Source: Anastrepha obliqua (Eukaryota; Arthropoda; Insecta; Diptera; Tephritidae). From it: a stretch of DNA of 64,000 nucleotides. The stretch covers positions 81,693,601 through 81,757,600 of the forward strand of contig NC_072894.1 in assembly GCF_027943255.1 (NCBI RefSeq), in the 5' to 3' direction. A model generated the notes under the pieces. The model was not told the origin of the DNA. It was given only the letters and a program-made list of their open reading frames with translations, and searched no databases. Shown here in pieces: positions 1 to 16,325 of this stretch. The position numbers and the translations under genes were made by a program. Within the stretch, counting starts at the first letter, position 1; each line of letters begins with the position of its first letter.

Positions 1-112
1 CGCTTACACAATCATTGGGTGTTTGGCCGAGCTCCTCCTGATGTGCGTCTTAATGTTTTTCTACAAATGGAGAGACCTGTTTTTGGCGCTTTCGATCGGC
101 GGATGGTTTTTT
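1..112 (-). repeat. tRNA-derived SINE, 3' fragment
   Basis: Reads on the minus strand as the 3' half of the SINE described in full at 46045-46366. Shared blocks are the 'tttggccgagctcctcct' segment, the 'acaaatggagagacct' segment and the terminal 'gtgt' stem. The tRNA head is absent and the window edge cuts the other side. Confidence 0.7.
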
Positions 113-375
113 ATGACTAGATTTGGCATTGACAAGGACAGACCGCTTTAGAAAAAACTTGCTTTCATGTTACTTTCTCGTCTTGTTCACATTTTAGAGT
201 AGTCACTGCACAAAAAACTTGTGTCCACGTGTTCATGTTTGGGAGTATTCGCGTTGGGCAGCGTACGCTGTACAAAACATTTTTATTACTGCACGTAACA
301 AAAGCATTGATAATTAAGTTTGAAATTATACATTAGCGGTAGCGTATTGTGACTGGTCGTCATATATCGATAGGT

Positions 376-650
376 AGGAATTCAGAGAGAACGTAGGTTC
401 GAATCTCGATGAAACACCAAAATGAAGAAAAACATTTTTCTAATAGCGGTCGCACCTCGGCAGGTAATGGCAAGCCTCCGAGGGTATTTCTGCCGTGAAA
501 AAGCTCCTCATAAGAAATATCTGGCGTTCGGAGTCAGCTTGAAACTGCAAGTTCCTCCATTTGTGGTGTGGAAAAAAATCAAGAGAGGAGGAGCTCGGCC
601 AAACACCCAGAAAGGGCGTACACAAATCATATATGTATATATATCTGGAT
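376..650 (+). repeat. tRNA-derived SINE copy, 5' head decayed
   Basis: Matches the full copy at 46045-46366 from the tRNA B-box region (ggttcgaatctc near 393-404) through the 'taatagcggtcgc', 'ggcaagcctccgag' and 'aaaaagctcctcata' blocks to the 3' 'gaggagctcggccaaac' block and a TATATA tail. The A-box half is too diverged to recognise. The 80-residue reading frame over it is an accident of the SINE sequence. Confidence 0.8.
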
Positions 651-659
651 CTTTAAAAA

Positions 660-2340
660 AGTAACGTATTTCTACTATAAAAATCGTCGAACGAGGCTAC
701 AAATCTGGTGGTCAAAGGAAAAGTGTGACATTAGTTAATGCGATGCTAATCATATTGACCATCCAACTCTGTAAGTCCCAATTTAATCGGAATTCTTTTG
801 TTATTCGTATACTCGCTGACTTTTGAGACTTAAACTTTGTAAATATACAAACCCCGAGAAGCGATAGCACATCAATATTTTCACCAGTTTTACTATTTTA
901 TTTTCTTTTTTTGTTTCGAATGTTCATTTTTTTGTACAAATGTACAATATATTTAAACCTTTAACTTTTAAAAGCTAAGAAATTTTAAAATTTTATATAA
1001 AAATTAGAAAAAAGTCCATATACCTTTCATCCTACTTCCACAGTTTTTTGTTAATATTTTTGGTATGAAGCTTGGTAGTCTATTAAATTTTAGTACAATA
1101 AAGTGCAAGATGGAAGCTGCTGACAAATTTTTAAGATAATTTTTATAATTTGCGTGTTCTACATACTATACATACATATGTTCTGTATGGATATACATAT
1201 GTAGATGCAGTCTGCTCCAGGTACCGCAACAGCTGTTAGAAATTATTTCCGGAAAACAAGTAATTTCCTTTCAAGTTTAAACGAAAGACTCAATTTTTAA
1301 TTAAGGTATATTTTTTTATGAATTTGTTTTTGTAAACGCCGCTAATGAGTAAACAACAGTACACAGAAAACGACAATGGTGTTACAGAAATTCAAAAAGC
1401 ACGCAAAAAAATAGCTGTAATGAGCGCAGAAAGCCTTTAGTAAATAATGAAAAGATGCGCCAAAGCCCACTTAATGAAAATTATACAAAACGTTGCACTG
1501 TCTATTAAATAAACAATTAAAATAATAAGTTTGTGCTTATATTGATGGCTCTGCGGTTTTTGTGCAATATTCGGCAAGAGGATCAGCTAAAAAAACTAAA
1601 AAAAATAAAATTAAGTTAGCAATAAAAAGATTCAGTGTTCCTTAGTATGGAAGCAGAAGGTTAGCAAAATATTATATTATTATTTTTTCCGTCTGATAAA
1701 AATAGTCGACTACAGGTGGGACCTTGAAATCTGTACGCATATATACACGGATACATGTAAAAATGTACATGTATGTATGTGTATATTTTTCGGAAAGTTT
1801 ACGAAAATACGCAAATTCTATAAGGGCTGATTGCTGGAAAATATTTTAAACTCCAGCATAATTTTTGCTCTTCTCAAAATAATCTTGCTTATTTGCTCGG
1901 TGCACTTATTTCTATTTTGACGTTTTATGATGCTTTTAATACTGCCAAAAGTTTTTCATTACGTGTACTTGTTCTTGTATAAAATTCAATAAAATGCAAG
2001 TAGCAGAAGAATGAGTATGCATGCATATGTGTGTGTGTACATGGCATGTTCGTAAGTATAACGGAGTATATTTTTGTTTGCTTCATTTAAGCAAATATTT
2101 GCACAGCACGTTTGTCAACTGAATTAACGCAGCTGTAGCTTCGTCACAGTTTCATTTTTTCATGTCAACAAAATTGACAGTTTTTATTAACACTCCATTT
2201 AATTTCTTATTAAAAATTTGGTTTCAAATTTGATGTTGTAGGGAAATTCAGTTAACATATGCGTATTTGCAAAACTTCACATACATACGTACATGGAGAG
2301 CTGAATTAAACACTGTTTATATCGTTTTTTTGTTTTAGCT
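660..2340. other. AT-rich intergenic stretch, no gene seen
   Basis: No open frame with a recognisable product, no TIR pair and no repeat shared with the rest of the window was seen. It holds poly-A/T runs and CATATG/TGTATG simple repeats near 1170-1205 and 1740-1790. Confidence 0.5.
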
Positions 2341-2344
2341 GCAT

Positions 2345-2700
2345 AAGAACTATTAGTTTAAGTAGACCACTATGGTTTGACAGCTGCGAATGGCGAACAG
2401 TGTTGACATTTCTGTTCAGTAAGATAAAGCAACTCATCAAGAATCGTTTAACGCCAGAACAACGCTTCCAAATAGTGGAAATATTCTTTGAAAAAAAAAA
2501 AAAACGAATCTGTTCGCATAGTTCAAAGAGCATTGGCGGCATCATCGGTCCTTATTTCTTTCTTTCTTTACTAGGAAGGAGTTGCTTGTAACGGTGAATG
2601 GCGAGCACTATTGAGTCATGCTGACGCAACTTACCATACAGCGCGCTTAGCAATCGGTCAGATGTCATATTCAAAAAATAAATGTCATAAAGTTGTCTAT
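2345..2700 (+). mobile_element. Tc1/mariner-like remnant, internally deleted
   Basis: A short frame at about 2430-2480 reads like the N-terminal helix-turn-helix start of Tc1/mariner transposases (LTPEQRFQIVEIFFE). After a purine run it jumps to 'IGGIIGPYFF', a motif from the catalytic-domain region of the same superfamily (compare the element at 47063-47754). The DNA between these parts is gone and frames are broken. Element ends were not resolved. Confidence 0.55.
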
Positions 2701-2802
2701 CAGATTATAATAAAAAAAGTCTTCCAATTCTTATGGATCTATTGCGACATTTTAAGTCGTTGTTTATAATTCACTTCAACAGACTTAGATTTAAGAACTT
2801 AC

Positions 2803-3407
2803 AGGGTCCGCCATATAACTTTACGGAATTAAAATTGCTATAAAAAAGAAACTACTCAATATTTTTCCAAACTGTTTTTTTTATTTTGAAGTACAATCCT
2901 TCCGGTTAATTACACAGGCCTGCGAAATTTAACTTTTTTCAGTTTCTAGAATGGCTGTACTTGTTTCTTGTAGTTTTTTATGCGCTGAAAACGAATGTGA
3001 CCTTCAAAATGCTCCATCACGTCAGGATTTTTGGTAAATGAAGCCTAAATGGTCAAAAAATGGCCATTTTAGCCATTTTTGATAATTTTTTTTGGGATAG
3101 AAAATTTTTTTTTTCAATTTTCGACGAAAAGGTCGCATAGTACAACTCTTTAGCTTTAAAACCCTTTTTTTTAAATTATTGTACGATTTTTTAAAAAAAA
3201 GTTATGACATTTTGAAATTAACAGTTTCAGTTACGTATACGTTGGGTATAACGTCTATTGGCGCCCAGCGTTCTTTGGGCGTATACACAACCATTTTCGT
3301 TCAGCGGAAGAATAAAACTAATTTTCTGTCAAATCAGATGACAGCTAAGTGTTACCATTCTTCAAATAATACCTAGCTCAAATCCGTAACGATAGATGGC
3401 GGGCCCT
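2803..3407. mobile_element. MITE, about 605 bp, ~25-bp imperfect TIRs
   Basis: The left end (agggtccgccatataac, continuing to tttacgga) matches the reverse complement of the right end (agggcccgccatctatc, continuing to gttacgga). The interior is non-coding and A/T-rich, with a 'gccattttagccattttt' repeat near 3060. The subterminal stretch 'gctataaaaaa...aatattttt.caaact' is also found at the left end of the coding element at 47063-47754, so this is probably a derivative of that Tc1/mariner-like group (inference). Confidence 0.7.
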
Positions 3408-3429
3408 ATAGTATGTACTTACATGTATA

Positions 3430-4534
3430 CGATGTGTGTTCAAAAAATAAAAAAATAATTTTTCTCAAAAAATAACTATTTATTCATCAATTTCTATTTT
3501 ATCTCATTCAAAGTAGTCCGCCTCAGATATAATACACTTCTACCAGCGTTTTTTTCCAATTCTCGAAGCAGTTCTGATATGCACTTTTTGGTATGTCCTT
3601 GAGCTCTCTCAGCGATTCGGTTTTTATCTCCTCAATTGTCGCAAAACGCATCCTTTCATGGGTATCTTCAATTGACAACAGAAAAAAGTCTCAGGGGGCC
3701 AAATTTGTTGGGTTGCTGAGGCATGATATCGGTGTTGTTTTTAGCCATATAATCTCTCACAAGCAAAGATGAGTGAGCTGGTGCATCATCATGATACAAA
3801 AGCCATTATGCGCAAACGGCGCATAACTTTAAGGTATAGTAGTCCTTATTTACCAAACGACCGTGTGGTAATCAAAGAAAACAGTGAGTAAAGCCTTGAC
3901 ATTTAATCGATCTTGGCATGCTTTTTTAGTCTTGGTTCTCCCGGATTCTTCCATTGGGACGATTGGTCTTTGATTTCGATCTCATAACCATATACCCATG
4001 ATGCGTCACCAGTTACGACCCTTTCAAGCAAATCTGGATTATCGTTGACGTCGTTCAACAACTCCTGAGCGACGTTGTTTTTGGTCAAAACTCAGTTGGT
4101 ACGAACTGCCTCGCGCTTCATGCCCAAAATTTCCGAAAAGATTGCATGGCATGAGCCAACCGATATGCCGACATCCTCAGCAACTTCTCTAATTGGGATT
4201 CGACGATTATCCATAACAATTTTCTTCACTTGCTCATTTTCATCGGTTGTTGATGTATTGGGGCATCCAGAGCAAGCGTCGTCATTCACATCTTCTCGAC
4301 CTTCTGTAAGAAGTTTCACTTTCAGAGCACTCTCCACGTATGCCATTGTCAACATTTCAAGTGTTTTTGAGCACTTAATTACATTTTATTCGATAGCAGA
4401 AAATCGCCGAACACGCAAAACACTTGTCTTATTTATGCCTCTCACAAACCATAAACATATCTTCGATAATTGAAAGTCCAATGGACGTAGCTTTCGAAAT
4501 TTGAAAATTCACCTTATTTTTGAACATACCCCGT
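3430..4534 (-). mobile_element. mariner element, decayed, with TIRs
   Basis: Imperfect TIRs start near 3430 (gatgtgtgttcaaaaaat) and end near 4534 (reverse complement acggggtatgttcaaaaata), flanked by TA. Minus-strand frames give mariner pieces: 'ALKVKLLTEGREDVNDDACSG' and 'PIREVAEDVGISVGSCHAI' (paired helix-turn-helix, 4355-4092), then 'ERVVTGDASWVYGYE' (first catalytic Asp region, 4088-3903), then a 'HSSLLVRDYMAKNN' block near 3770. The frames are interrupted by stops and shifts and the second catalytic region is eroded, so no active transposase is expected. It lies upstream of the chloride-channel exons. Confidence 0.85.
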
Positions 4535-4995
4535 ATATATATGACTTCTCCTTTCAACAGTAGCACTTAATGTAAGGTGCAGATATCTAAACCAACCTAA
4601 CCTTACATAGTCCAGAAGCGCGGCATTGAAATATTTCAAGAATTTCAACCTTAAATCCACAGATTTTTTACCACAACTTCTTCAGTTAGGTTACAAAAGC
4701 ATTTTATGGGTGTGAATGCCAATATCGGAATTCCTAGAGTTTTTATCATGATGACATGATTTCTAAGACACCCGATATTCGTTCACTCCATGATTTTCGT
4801 TTTCCTTTTCATCCCAGAAATTCTATATTAATCTTAACCACATGCACATGCAGCTTAAATCCTCTTCGACTAAGAACCGCGCCACTACACAACTCGTTGT
4901 GGCCCCCACAAATTGCGATTTACTCTATTCGAATTATCGAAAGTTTTGTTATATTACAAATTAATAATTAATATTTTTACGATTTTTTATTCCAG
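4535..4995. other. non-coding, upstream of first recognised channel exon
   Basis: AT-rich. It ends in a polypyrimidine/AG acceptor (ttttttattccag, ending 4995). It is probably intron or 5' flank of the chloride-channel gene. I could not find a convincing signal-peptide exon here. Confidence 0.5.
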
Positions 4996-10194
<5,199 letters not shown>

Positions 10195-11085
10195 TGCTGT
10201 CTAACGAAGTTGTCTCGAAACAAAGTTGATAAGAGGATTCTAGTATTATTTATGAATTAAGAAAACGCATACATTTTTTACTACACAGTCTACACGAATA
10301 TCATATATTTACGCCAAAAAGTATTTTTAAGCTAGATTTAAAAAAAAATATATTTATGTATTGTACATATAAAAGGTATCTTATTAAATATGCTCAGCAA
10401 GGTCTTTCACGCGATTTTTATGTCCGCAAAACTAGTCACTAAGTCTATGACAGAACACATACACATATATAAGTCACATGCATCTATACTAATTTAGAAT
10501 ATACTGTAAGAAAGACATTCTAAAGAAAGACATAGTAAGGTAAAACCGCTGAGAGTCACTTGTATCGTATTGGCGTTTTCAAAGCATTTAGTCTCACACT
10601 CTGATTTTCTTGTTTGTTTTGGTTTGATTCTTTCATTCAAATAAATTGGAAATCAAAAATATTTGTATAAAAATTGTATTTTCTATGCCGTTAAAACGCG
10701 TAAAATTCTGCTTAAAGCAAAAAAAACCTCTACTTTCATATAAATGGATGTGCATAATTACGTAAATAATTGACGAGTGCCGTAGGTACAGCCGAATACT
10801 TTTGCCACGTCTGTACTCCAAAGAATGTATGCTTCAATGTTCACTCATACAAGGCACTTCGCCAGCTTTCAATAAAACCAGTTATTTCCTGTGCGCTTAC
10901 ATTCAAATACCGCCAAATTCTTTGGTCACATCTTCGCTCCTGTGCACTTATTGGAAAATTTATTTATGTAAAAGAAATTTCAAATGACCCGCCTAGAACT
11001 TATTTTAAAATAAAACACCCTAAAATATAGAGTATATTTTAATTTTTTTTTCTTTCTATTCAAATTACAGTTCTTAACAATTATA
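10195..11085. other. 3' UTR and flank of the channel gene
   Basis: Starts at the TGA of the channel gene. It is AT-rich and contains an AATAAA at 10640-10645 that could end the transcript. No other gene is supported; the 86- and 61-residue frames at 10770-11030 resemble nothing I know. Confidence 0.45.
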
Positions 11086-11470
11086 TGTGTAAAATGGCAT
11101 CATTTAAATGTCCACCATGAGCACTCCTAGATATAAAATGCAAGAAATAATCGATTTATGAATGCCTAATTGTTGAGAACGTCGAGATATCAATGTTGAA
11201 GGTTGTTCAGCAACTCTTTGCCCTACAGCAGCAATATGAACCAACCTCTGCCAGTTTTCTATACTCGACAGAACCAATTTCTTGAAATGCTTTCATCAAC
11301 CTTTATATTGTCGACTCATTCGGACGGCTATTCCTGCCAAAAAAATGATGGATTTTGAGATATGTTGTTCTTAAAGCATTTGCTCGTTTTCATAATAAGT
11401 TTCCATAATTTTAACGCGTTGCTCTCATGTAAAATTGTGCATCTGTCTAGTTGAGAAAGGTCAAAGACAT
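11086..11470 (-). mobile_element. Tc1/mariner-like transposase remnant (N-terminal part)
   Basis: On the minus strand, broken frames read 'EQRVKIMETYYENEQ', then 'VGQRVAEQPSTLISRRSQQLG' and 'KSIISCIL'. This is the pattern of the helix-turn-helix region (AEDPSTSIRRRSQQLGIS type) of the IS630/Tc1/mariner group also present at 17796-18703. Stop codons interrupt it and no TIRs were identified. Confidence 0.6.
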
Positions 11471-12620
11471 AAAAAAGGTACCGTCTAGTCACTGAAATCT
11501 AAGCATCACTTTTGAAAGATGCTTTTTATACACATATAAAGAACGTTAAGTATCCTAATGGGAAATAAAACAAATGGTTTTGGTAGAAGTAATTTTCTTA
11601 TTTTATTCGTTTGGAAAAGGTATGCATATGTAGACTCAATCTCAAGAACAAATCTTATATTTTAAATTGAATGTTTATATTTATATTATGATGCTTTGTT
11701 ATTACGCGAGATTTACATACTTAAAAAAAAATCATGGTCGACGAATTGAGAGAACGGTTCTACCTTACTAAGCTTTTATCATGATTCTACGAATACTTTA
11801 ACCACTGTGCGCCTATATGTACAGGCGCAGCGCAAAGATTTTACAATTTTTACACATGTCATTTTATCTAAAATAAATAAATGTTACTTTTTTAAGAAAC
11901 TTATTTATGTATGACTAATGGAATGTCTTCTTGATTTCTGAACGTTAAGGTCGTGCAGAAAAACATGTGTCACACTTTAATGGCTTGGAAAGTTTTCACA
12001 TCCCTTATCACCAAGTCATTTTGTTGTTGTTGGCATGTGATGATTCAAAAAATTACTCATCAAAGCCATTGAAAAACAGAAAAAGGGTTCTAAATTTCAT
12101 AGAAAACTAATTTACAGATACTTAGTTGAATCTGATTTTTAATTGATATCAATTATGTTGATAAAAAGATAGTTGTTGATAAAAAAATACTTTTTTTATT
12201 ATTGTATTATACAAAGTTTAGAGATTTAGATGAGATAAAAATTATTGTCATATGCTTATTTAAAATAATTTGAAACGGTAAAAAACCGACTTCGTATAAG
12301 TAGACGATTAATAGGAAATGCGAAAACGAATTAGATTAATATTGCGCAATAAGGATAATTTAATAAATGTATTTGGTAAAGATAAGTTAATGACAGCTGG
12401 TCTTAAAATGTTATAAGTTAAGCCAAAAGTTCTCTCCCAATGAATACAATAAATATTATTCCCAACCTAAGCAAAATGTCTCCTATAACTGCAGATTATT
12501 TAAATTCTTGCATGTTTGTATTTGTATAATTTTTTCTTTCACAATATCCAACCGTTATTGAGAACTTCCTATACGTTAAAAATTAAAAAAAAGAAATGTT
12601 TATTTGTAATTCAGTAATTA
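11471..12620. other. AT-rich intergenic stretch, no gene seen
   Basis: Only short frames, simple A/T runs and scattered GTATG motifs. Nothing recognised on either strand. Confidence 0.45.
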
Positions 12621-12621
12621 A

Positions 12622-13600
12622 GAGGGGCGTTCAATAAGTACCCGTGTTAGAAATGAAGACACCATTTTTTCAGAAAATTTTTATTTTATTTTTCAATATA
12701 GTCCACTTTTAGATACACTTCTCCCAACGCTCCGGCCAAATACACCTCTGTCTCGGCGATGACTTCCTCGTCTGAACTAAATTTTTTCCCCGCAAGCCAT
12801 TCCTTCATGTTAGGGAACAGTAAAAAGCCGCCGAGAGCCAGATCAGGTGAATACGAGGGGTACGACAGTAATTTATAGCGCAATTCATGCAGTTTGGCGG
12901 CGACAACGCCGGATGAATGTGATGGTGCGTTATCGTGGAGAAACGGCACCTTCTTTTTCGCCAAATGCGGTCGTGTCTACTTAAATTTTTTGTGAAAGCG
13001 GTCCAATAACTTACTGCAGTATTGTTCAGTGATCGTTCTTCCTCTTTCTAAAAATCCATGAGGATAAAGCCGTTCGCATCCCAGAAAATCGTCGCCGTGA
13101 CATTTCCGGCCAAATGGAATGTCTTCACCTTCTTTGAAGCAGATTCACCGAGAGAAATCCATTGTTTTGATTGTTGGTTAGTTTCTGGTGTGTAATGATA
13201 AATATAAATCCAGGTTTCATTAACGGTGACAACTCGACGCAAAAATTCCTTCGGATCTCGCTTATATTGCTCTAAACACTGCTTCGAAGTTAACAGCCGC
13301 ATCCGCTTGTCGTCTACCGTGAGCAATCGCGGCACCCATCGGGCTGACAATTTTTTCATCGCCTGCTTTTCATGTAAAATATTAATTGCCGTTCCGGTCG
13401 ACACCCCTATGGCCTCTGTTACTTCGGCCTCAGTAACCACTTCTGCCGGGCGTCCTGGTCGCTCCTCATCAAAAACAGTGGTTTTCCCATGTTTAAATTC
13501 GTTGAACCAATATCCAACTATACCAAATTTTCCCGAATGTATGTGTAGGTATTGGTTGAGGAGCTCCACTCTCTGGTAAATATACTTTTAGCTAAATTTT
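12622..13600 (-). mobile_element. mariner element, nearly full coding region but inactivated
   Basis: 3' TIR-like end at 12622 (aggggcgttcaataagtacc). The minus-strand frame 13569-13048 covers the HTH domains, WVPRLL linker (residues ~97-102) and first catalytic region (VTVNETWIYIYHYTPE, where the usual GDE is NET). A stop and frame change separate it from 12964-12686, with FLHDNAPSHSSGVVAAKL (second Asp) and SYSPDLALGGFLLFPN. In the latter the expected third catalytic Asp is Gly. Two of the three catalytic positions are therefore altered. The 5' end beyond 13569 has no clear TIR. Confidence 0.85.
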
Positions 13601-14129
13601 TCGTTGGTATAAATTAATACATTTGTTATCACTAGGTTAGCTCAAGAATTGAAAAACGAGATAACTTGATGAAATACATATAGGTATAATATCAATTTCT
13701 TTAAACTGCGCTTCGCAATAACGTTGTGATATAATATATTGCGACGGAAGATATATCCCGCTCTCTAGAATTCTTATCCCGAATATCATGGCTGATAAGT
13801 AATTTTTTACCTGCAATGCAATTCTCAAACTACTTTGCTACAGTTTTCGTATCGGTAACTAACGATTGCGAAAATTTTCGTAAATTGCCCCAGCACGCTT
13901 TTATCGATTTTTGTAGTTAACTTTGATAGTTTTCTAACGACACTATTCGATAGCTTAGCTACGAATATTTTGAAGTAGAAAATAGAACAATAAAATTAGC
14001 AAGCAATTCCAATAAGAAGCCCTAAACTGAAAATCTACTGTGAAGAAATTTTTTGTAAAAATAACTACATATGTATGTATTAGTCACATAGTATACATAA
14101 ATGTAAAATTTTCAAGCGAAGTACAAAGA
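13601..14129. other. intergenic, no feature recognised
   Basis: AT-rich with short unrelated frames. Nothing supported. Confidence 0.4.
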
Positions 14130-15770
14130 CGTTCCAGTTTCTTGGCTTTGATGCTGAAAGGACACAACAGCTTGCTTCAACAAGGACTGCTTGAAAGATT
14201 TTCTCTGCGATATGTAAACTATTCATTTGATTTGGACGTTGACCAATTTGAAAAGTTGCACCGCCTGATTCCCAATGATATGTATACATTTTTAGACAGA
14301 ATTAGTCCTTGTCTTGAGAAGAAACATATTTCAGCATAATCGGCTGAAATGCAAGTATGCAAGTGCTATAGTTATACAATAGGCATCTACTTTTCGCCAA
14401 GCGTTAGCAAGTGACGAATAGAGATGAAGCCACTGTTATAAATAAACATACATTGGCAACGCGGGAATAGAGCTGCCTTAAAATGCATGTGTTTGTACGA
14501 CTGTGAGTTATGCCAGTCTAATGAGCTATAACCATACACGCTAGCAGCGAATCTTGCTCGATAACTTTGTTGTTGCTTGCGCATGCAAATGTTTCGTTAA
14601 GTTAATAGAGCATAGAGTTAGCGAGCGGGGAAATGGCGAAGAGAAAAGGTCTTATGTTTATGGAAAATATACGTTAATCAATGACTGCAGTTGAGCGCCA
14701 GGCTGCTCGCAATTTACGTCACTCGTAAGCAATAACGATTCTCGATCGCTAGTATTACATGTGGCGAGTGCTGCCTCCTGGTGGCCAATCGATGACTCAA
14801 ATTCTCATATTCGTTCTTCTATCGTTTTGGAAGTTTACGAATTGCCCAATTTGAAAAATTTTTTAGTCAGCAAACACAATGTACGGAAATTGGCCACTTT
14901 CGGCCAAACGAGGCAACTCCTTCGCTCTCTCAAGTCTGACTGGTTGCTGCTTTGGTATGAGATTATGCTTCTTTTGGATCTTGTAACGCTTGACTTTGAG
15001 ATAATTTTTCAGTATGCGGCGGAGGCTACAGCCAGATATTTTCAGTTCTTTCGCCATTTGATTGGCACTTCGTCGGGGATTTCGCTCAAGTCGAATCTTC
15101 ACTTTTTCAACCATTTCACGTGACGTCTTTTGATGACCACCTCCATCAAATTTCGCGATGCTACCAGTAACATTGTAATGAGTATTGGTGCGATAAACAA
15201 AAACTTTATTTATTTTAAGATACTCGAGCTCACGAACAATCGCTGATTGTGATTTTCCAGGCAAATACGTAGCTTCGTTTGACTTTCTTTTTTCGCGTTT
15301 ACTCTTGACATGGCTGAAGCATTGCGCGCTTGTTAGCCAACTAAATGGCATCAGCTACGCGAGCGGTCTGAAGTTGGTTGAGCCCTTAGCCCAGTTTCTC
15401 GCAAAATGCGTTTAATTACCGATTGAGTAGAGCAAGGATGACAAATAGCATTTGGGATTCCGTATTTTGAATCGACCTCTCGAAGTATCTGCGGAAGCGT
15501 GTGGTATACTTGGTAAACTCTGTTGTATTCTACACAATTTTTTTTTTTTTGCGAAAACTGATGGAACTACTAGCGCCTGCAGAAGATGGTGTTCAACAAA
15601 ATTTTGCCCTCGACCATGTCTGCCATGCCAATGCAAGCACAGGATACATACAAGTTCGCATGTCAAATTCGAGAGAACGTCCGAATGTATTGGGTAACCG
15701 GTGGTGATGTTCCATACCAGTGGATCCAAAATAAACGAATTCTTCAAATATTTCGTAAAAAATGTGCATT
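14130..15770 (+). pseudogene. probable PIF/Harbinger transposase remnant, split by another transposon
   Basis: Frame 14151-14336 ('RYVNYSFDLDVDQFEKLHRL', then 'ISPCLEKK') resembles the N-terminal part of HARBI1-type transposases. About 1.1 kb later, 'FRILNRPLEVSAEACGILGK' plus 'LCCILHNFF' near 15455-15540 resembles their C-terminal 'CALHN' block. The central DDE domain is not visible. The interval contains a Tc1/rosa-like fragment in the opposite orientation (14863-15430). The assignment rests on remembered motif patterns only. Confidence 0.4.
14863..15430 (-). mobile_element. Tc1/mariner (rosa-like) transposase fragment
   Basis: The 162-residue minus-strand frame 15351-14863 has two helix-turn-helix units: 'KSQSAIVRELEYLKINKVFV' and 'RRSANQMAKELKISGCSLRR'. 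Between them is 'GGGHQKTSREMVEKVKIRL', a GRP-like linker, followed by 'ERAKELPRLAESGQFPYIVF', which runs up to the first catalytic Asp and then breaks off. The catalytic domain is missing. It lies inside the interval of the PIF/Harbinger-like remnant. Confidence 0.7.
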
Positions 15771-15954
15771 CCCTGATGTCCTTAAAAATTAAAACTCTTT
15801 TTGTTTCAGGAGATTTTTTATAATGTGTTCAATCAATTAAACTATAAACAAAAATATGTATTCAGTTCTTGTATTCAAAAAATTTAAAAATAAATTATCA
15901 CTTCATTGTCTAAAATAAAATAAAAATGACACGTTTTTTTAAATATTAAATATA

Positions 15955-16325
15955 AAAATTCTTCTTCTTCTTAATTGGCGCGATAACCGCTTACGCGATT
16001 TTGGCCGAGTTTAACAAAGCGCGCCAGTCGTTTCTTTCTCGTGCTAGCCGGCGCCAATTGGACATACCAAGTGAAGCCAAGTCCTTCTCCACCTGATCTT
16101 TCCAACGCAGAGGAGGCCTTCCTCTTCCTCTACTACCACCAGCTGGTACCGCATCGAATACTTTCAAAGCCGGAGCGTTTGTATCCATTCGGACGACATG
16201 ACCCAGCCAACGTAGCCGCTGGATCTTTATTCGCTGCGCTATGTCTATGTCGTCGTAAAGCTCATACAGCTCATCGTTCCATCGTCTGCGATATTCGCCG
16301 TTGCCAACGTGCAAAGGTCCAAAAA
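15955..16325 (-). mobile_element. RTE-like LINE, 5'-truncated 3' end
   Basis: The minus-strand frame 16314-15991 gives the C-terminal end of a LINE ORF2: 'RIKIQRLRWLGHVVRMDTNA', 'GRGRPPLRWKDQVEKDLASL' and 'WRRLARERNDWRALL'. This block follows the reverse transcriptase in RTE-like elements. Downstream on the same strand the 3' end reads 'gccgagtttaac' (reverse complement orientation) and 'gcgccaattaag' and stops in an AAG/GAA repeat tail (15960-15972), a normal LINE 3' terminus. Only the last ~370 bp are present. The 3' tail is close to that of the SINE family in this window. Confidence 0.85.

Noticed and set aside
3179..3376. 65-residue plus-strand frame
   Set aside because: It lies entirely inside the MITE at 2803-3407 and has no protein-like features.
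12686..13569. Domesticated mariner (SETMAR-like) host gene
   Set aside because: Two catalytic positions are changed, there is a stop and frame change, and no fused host domain was seen.
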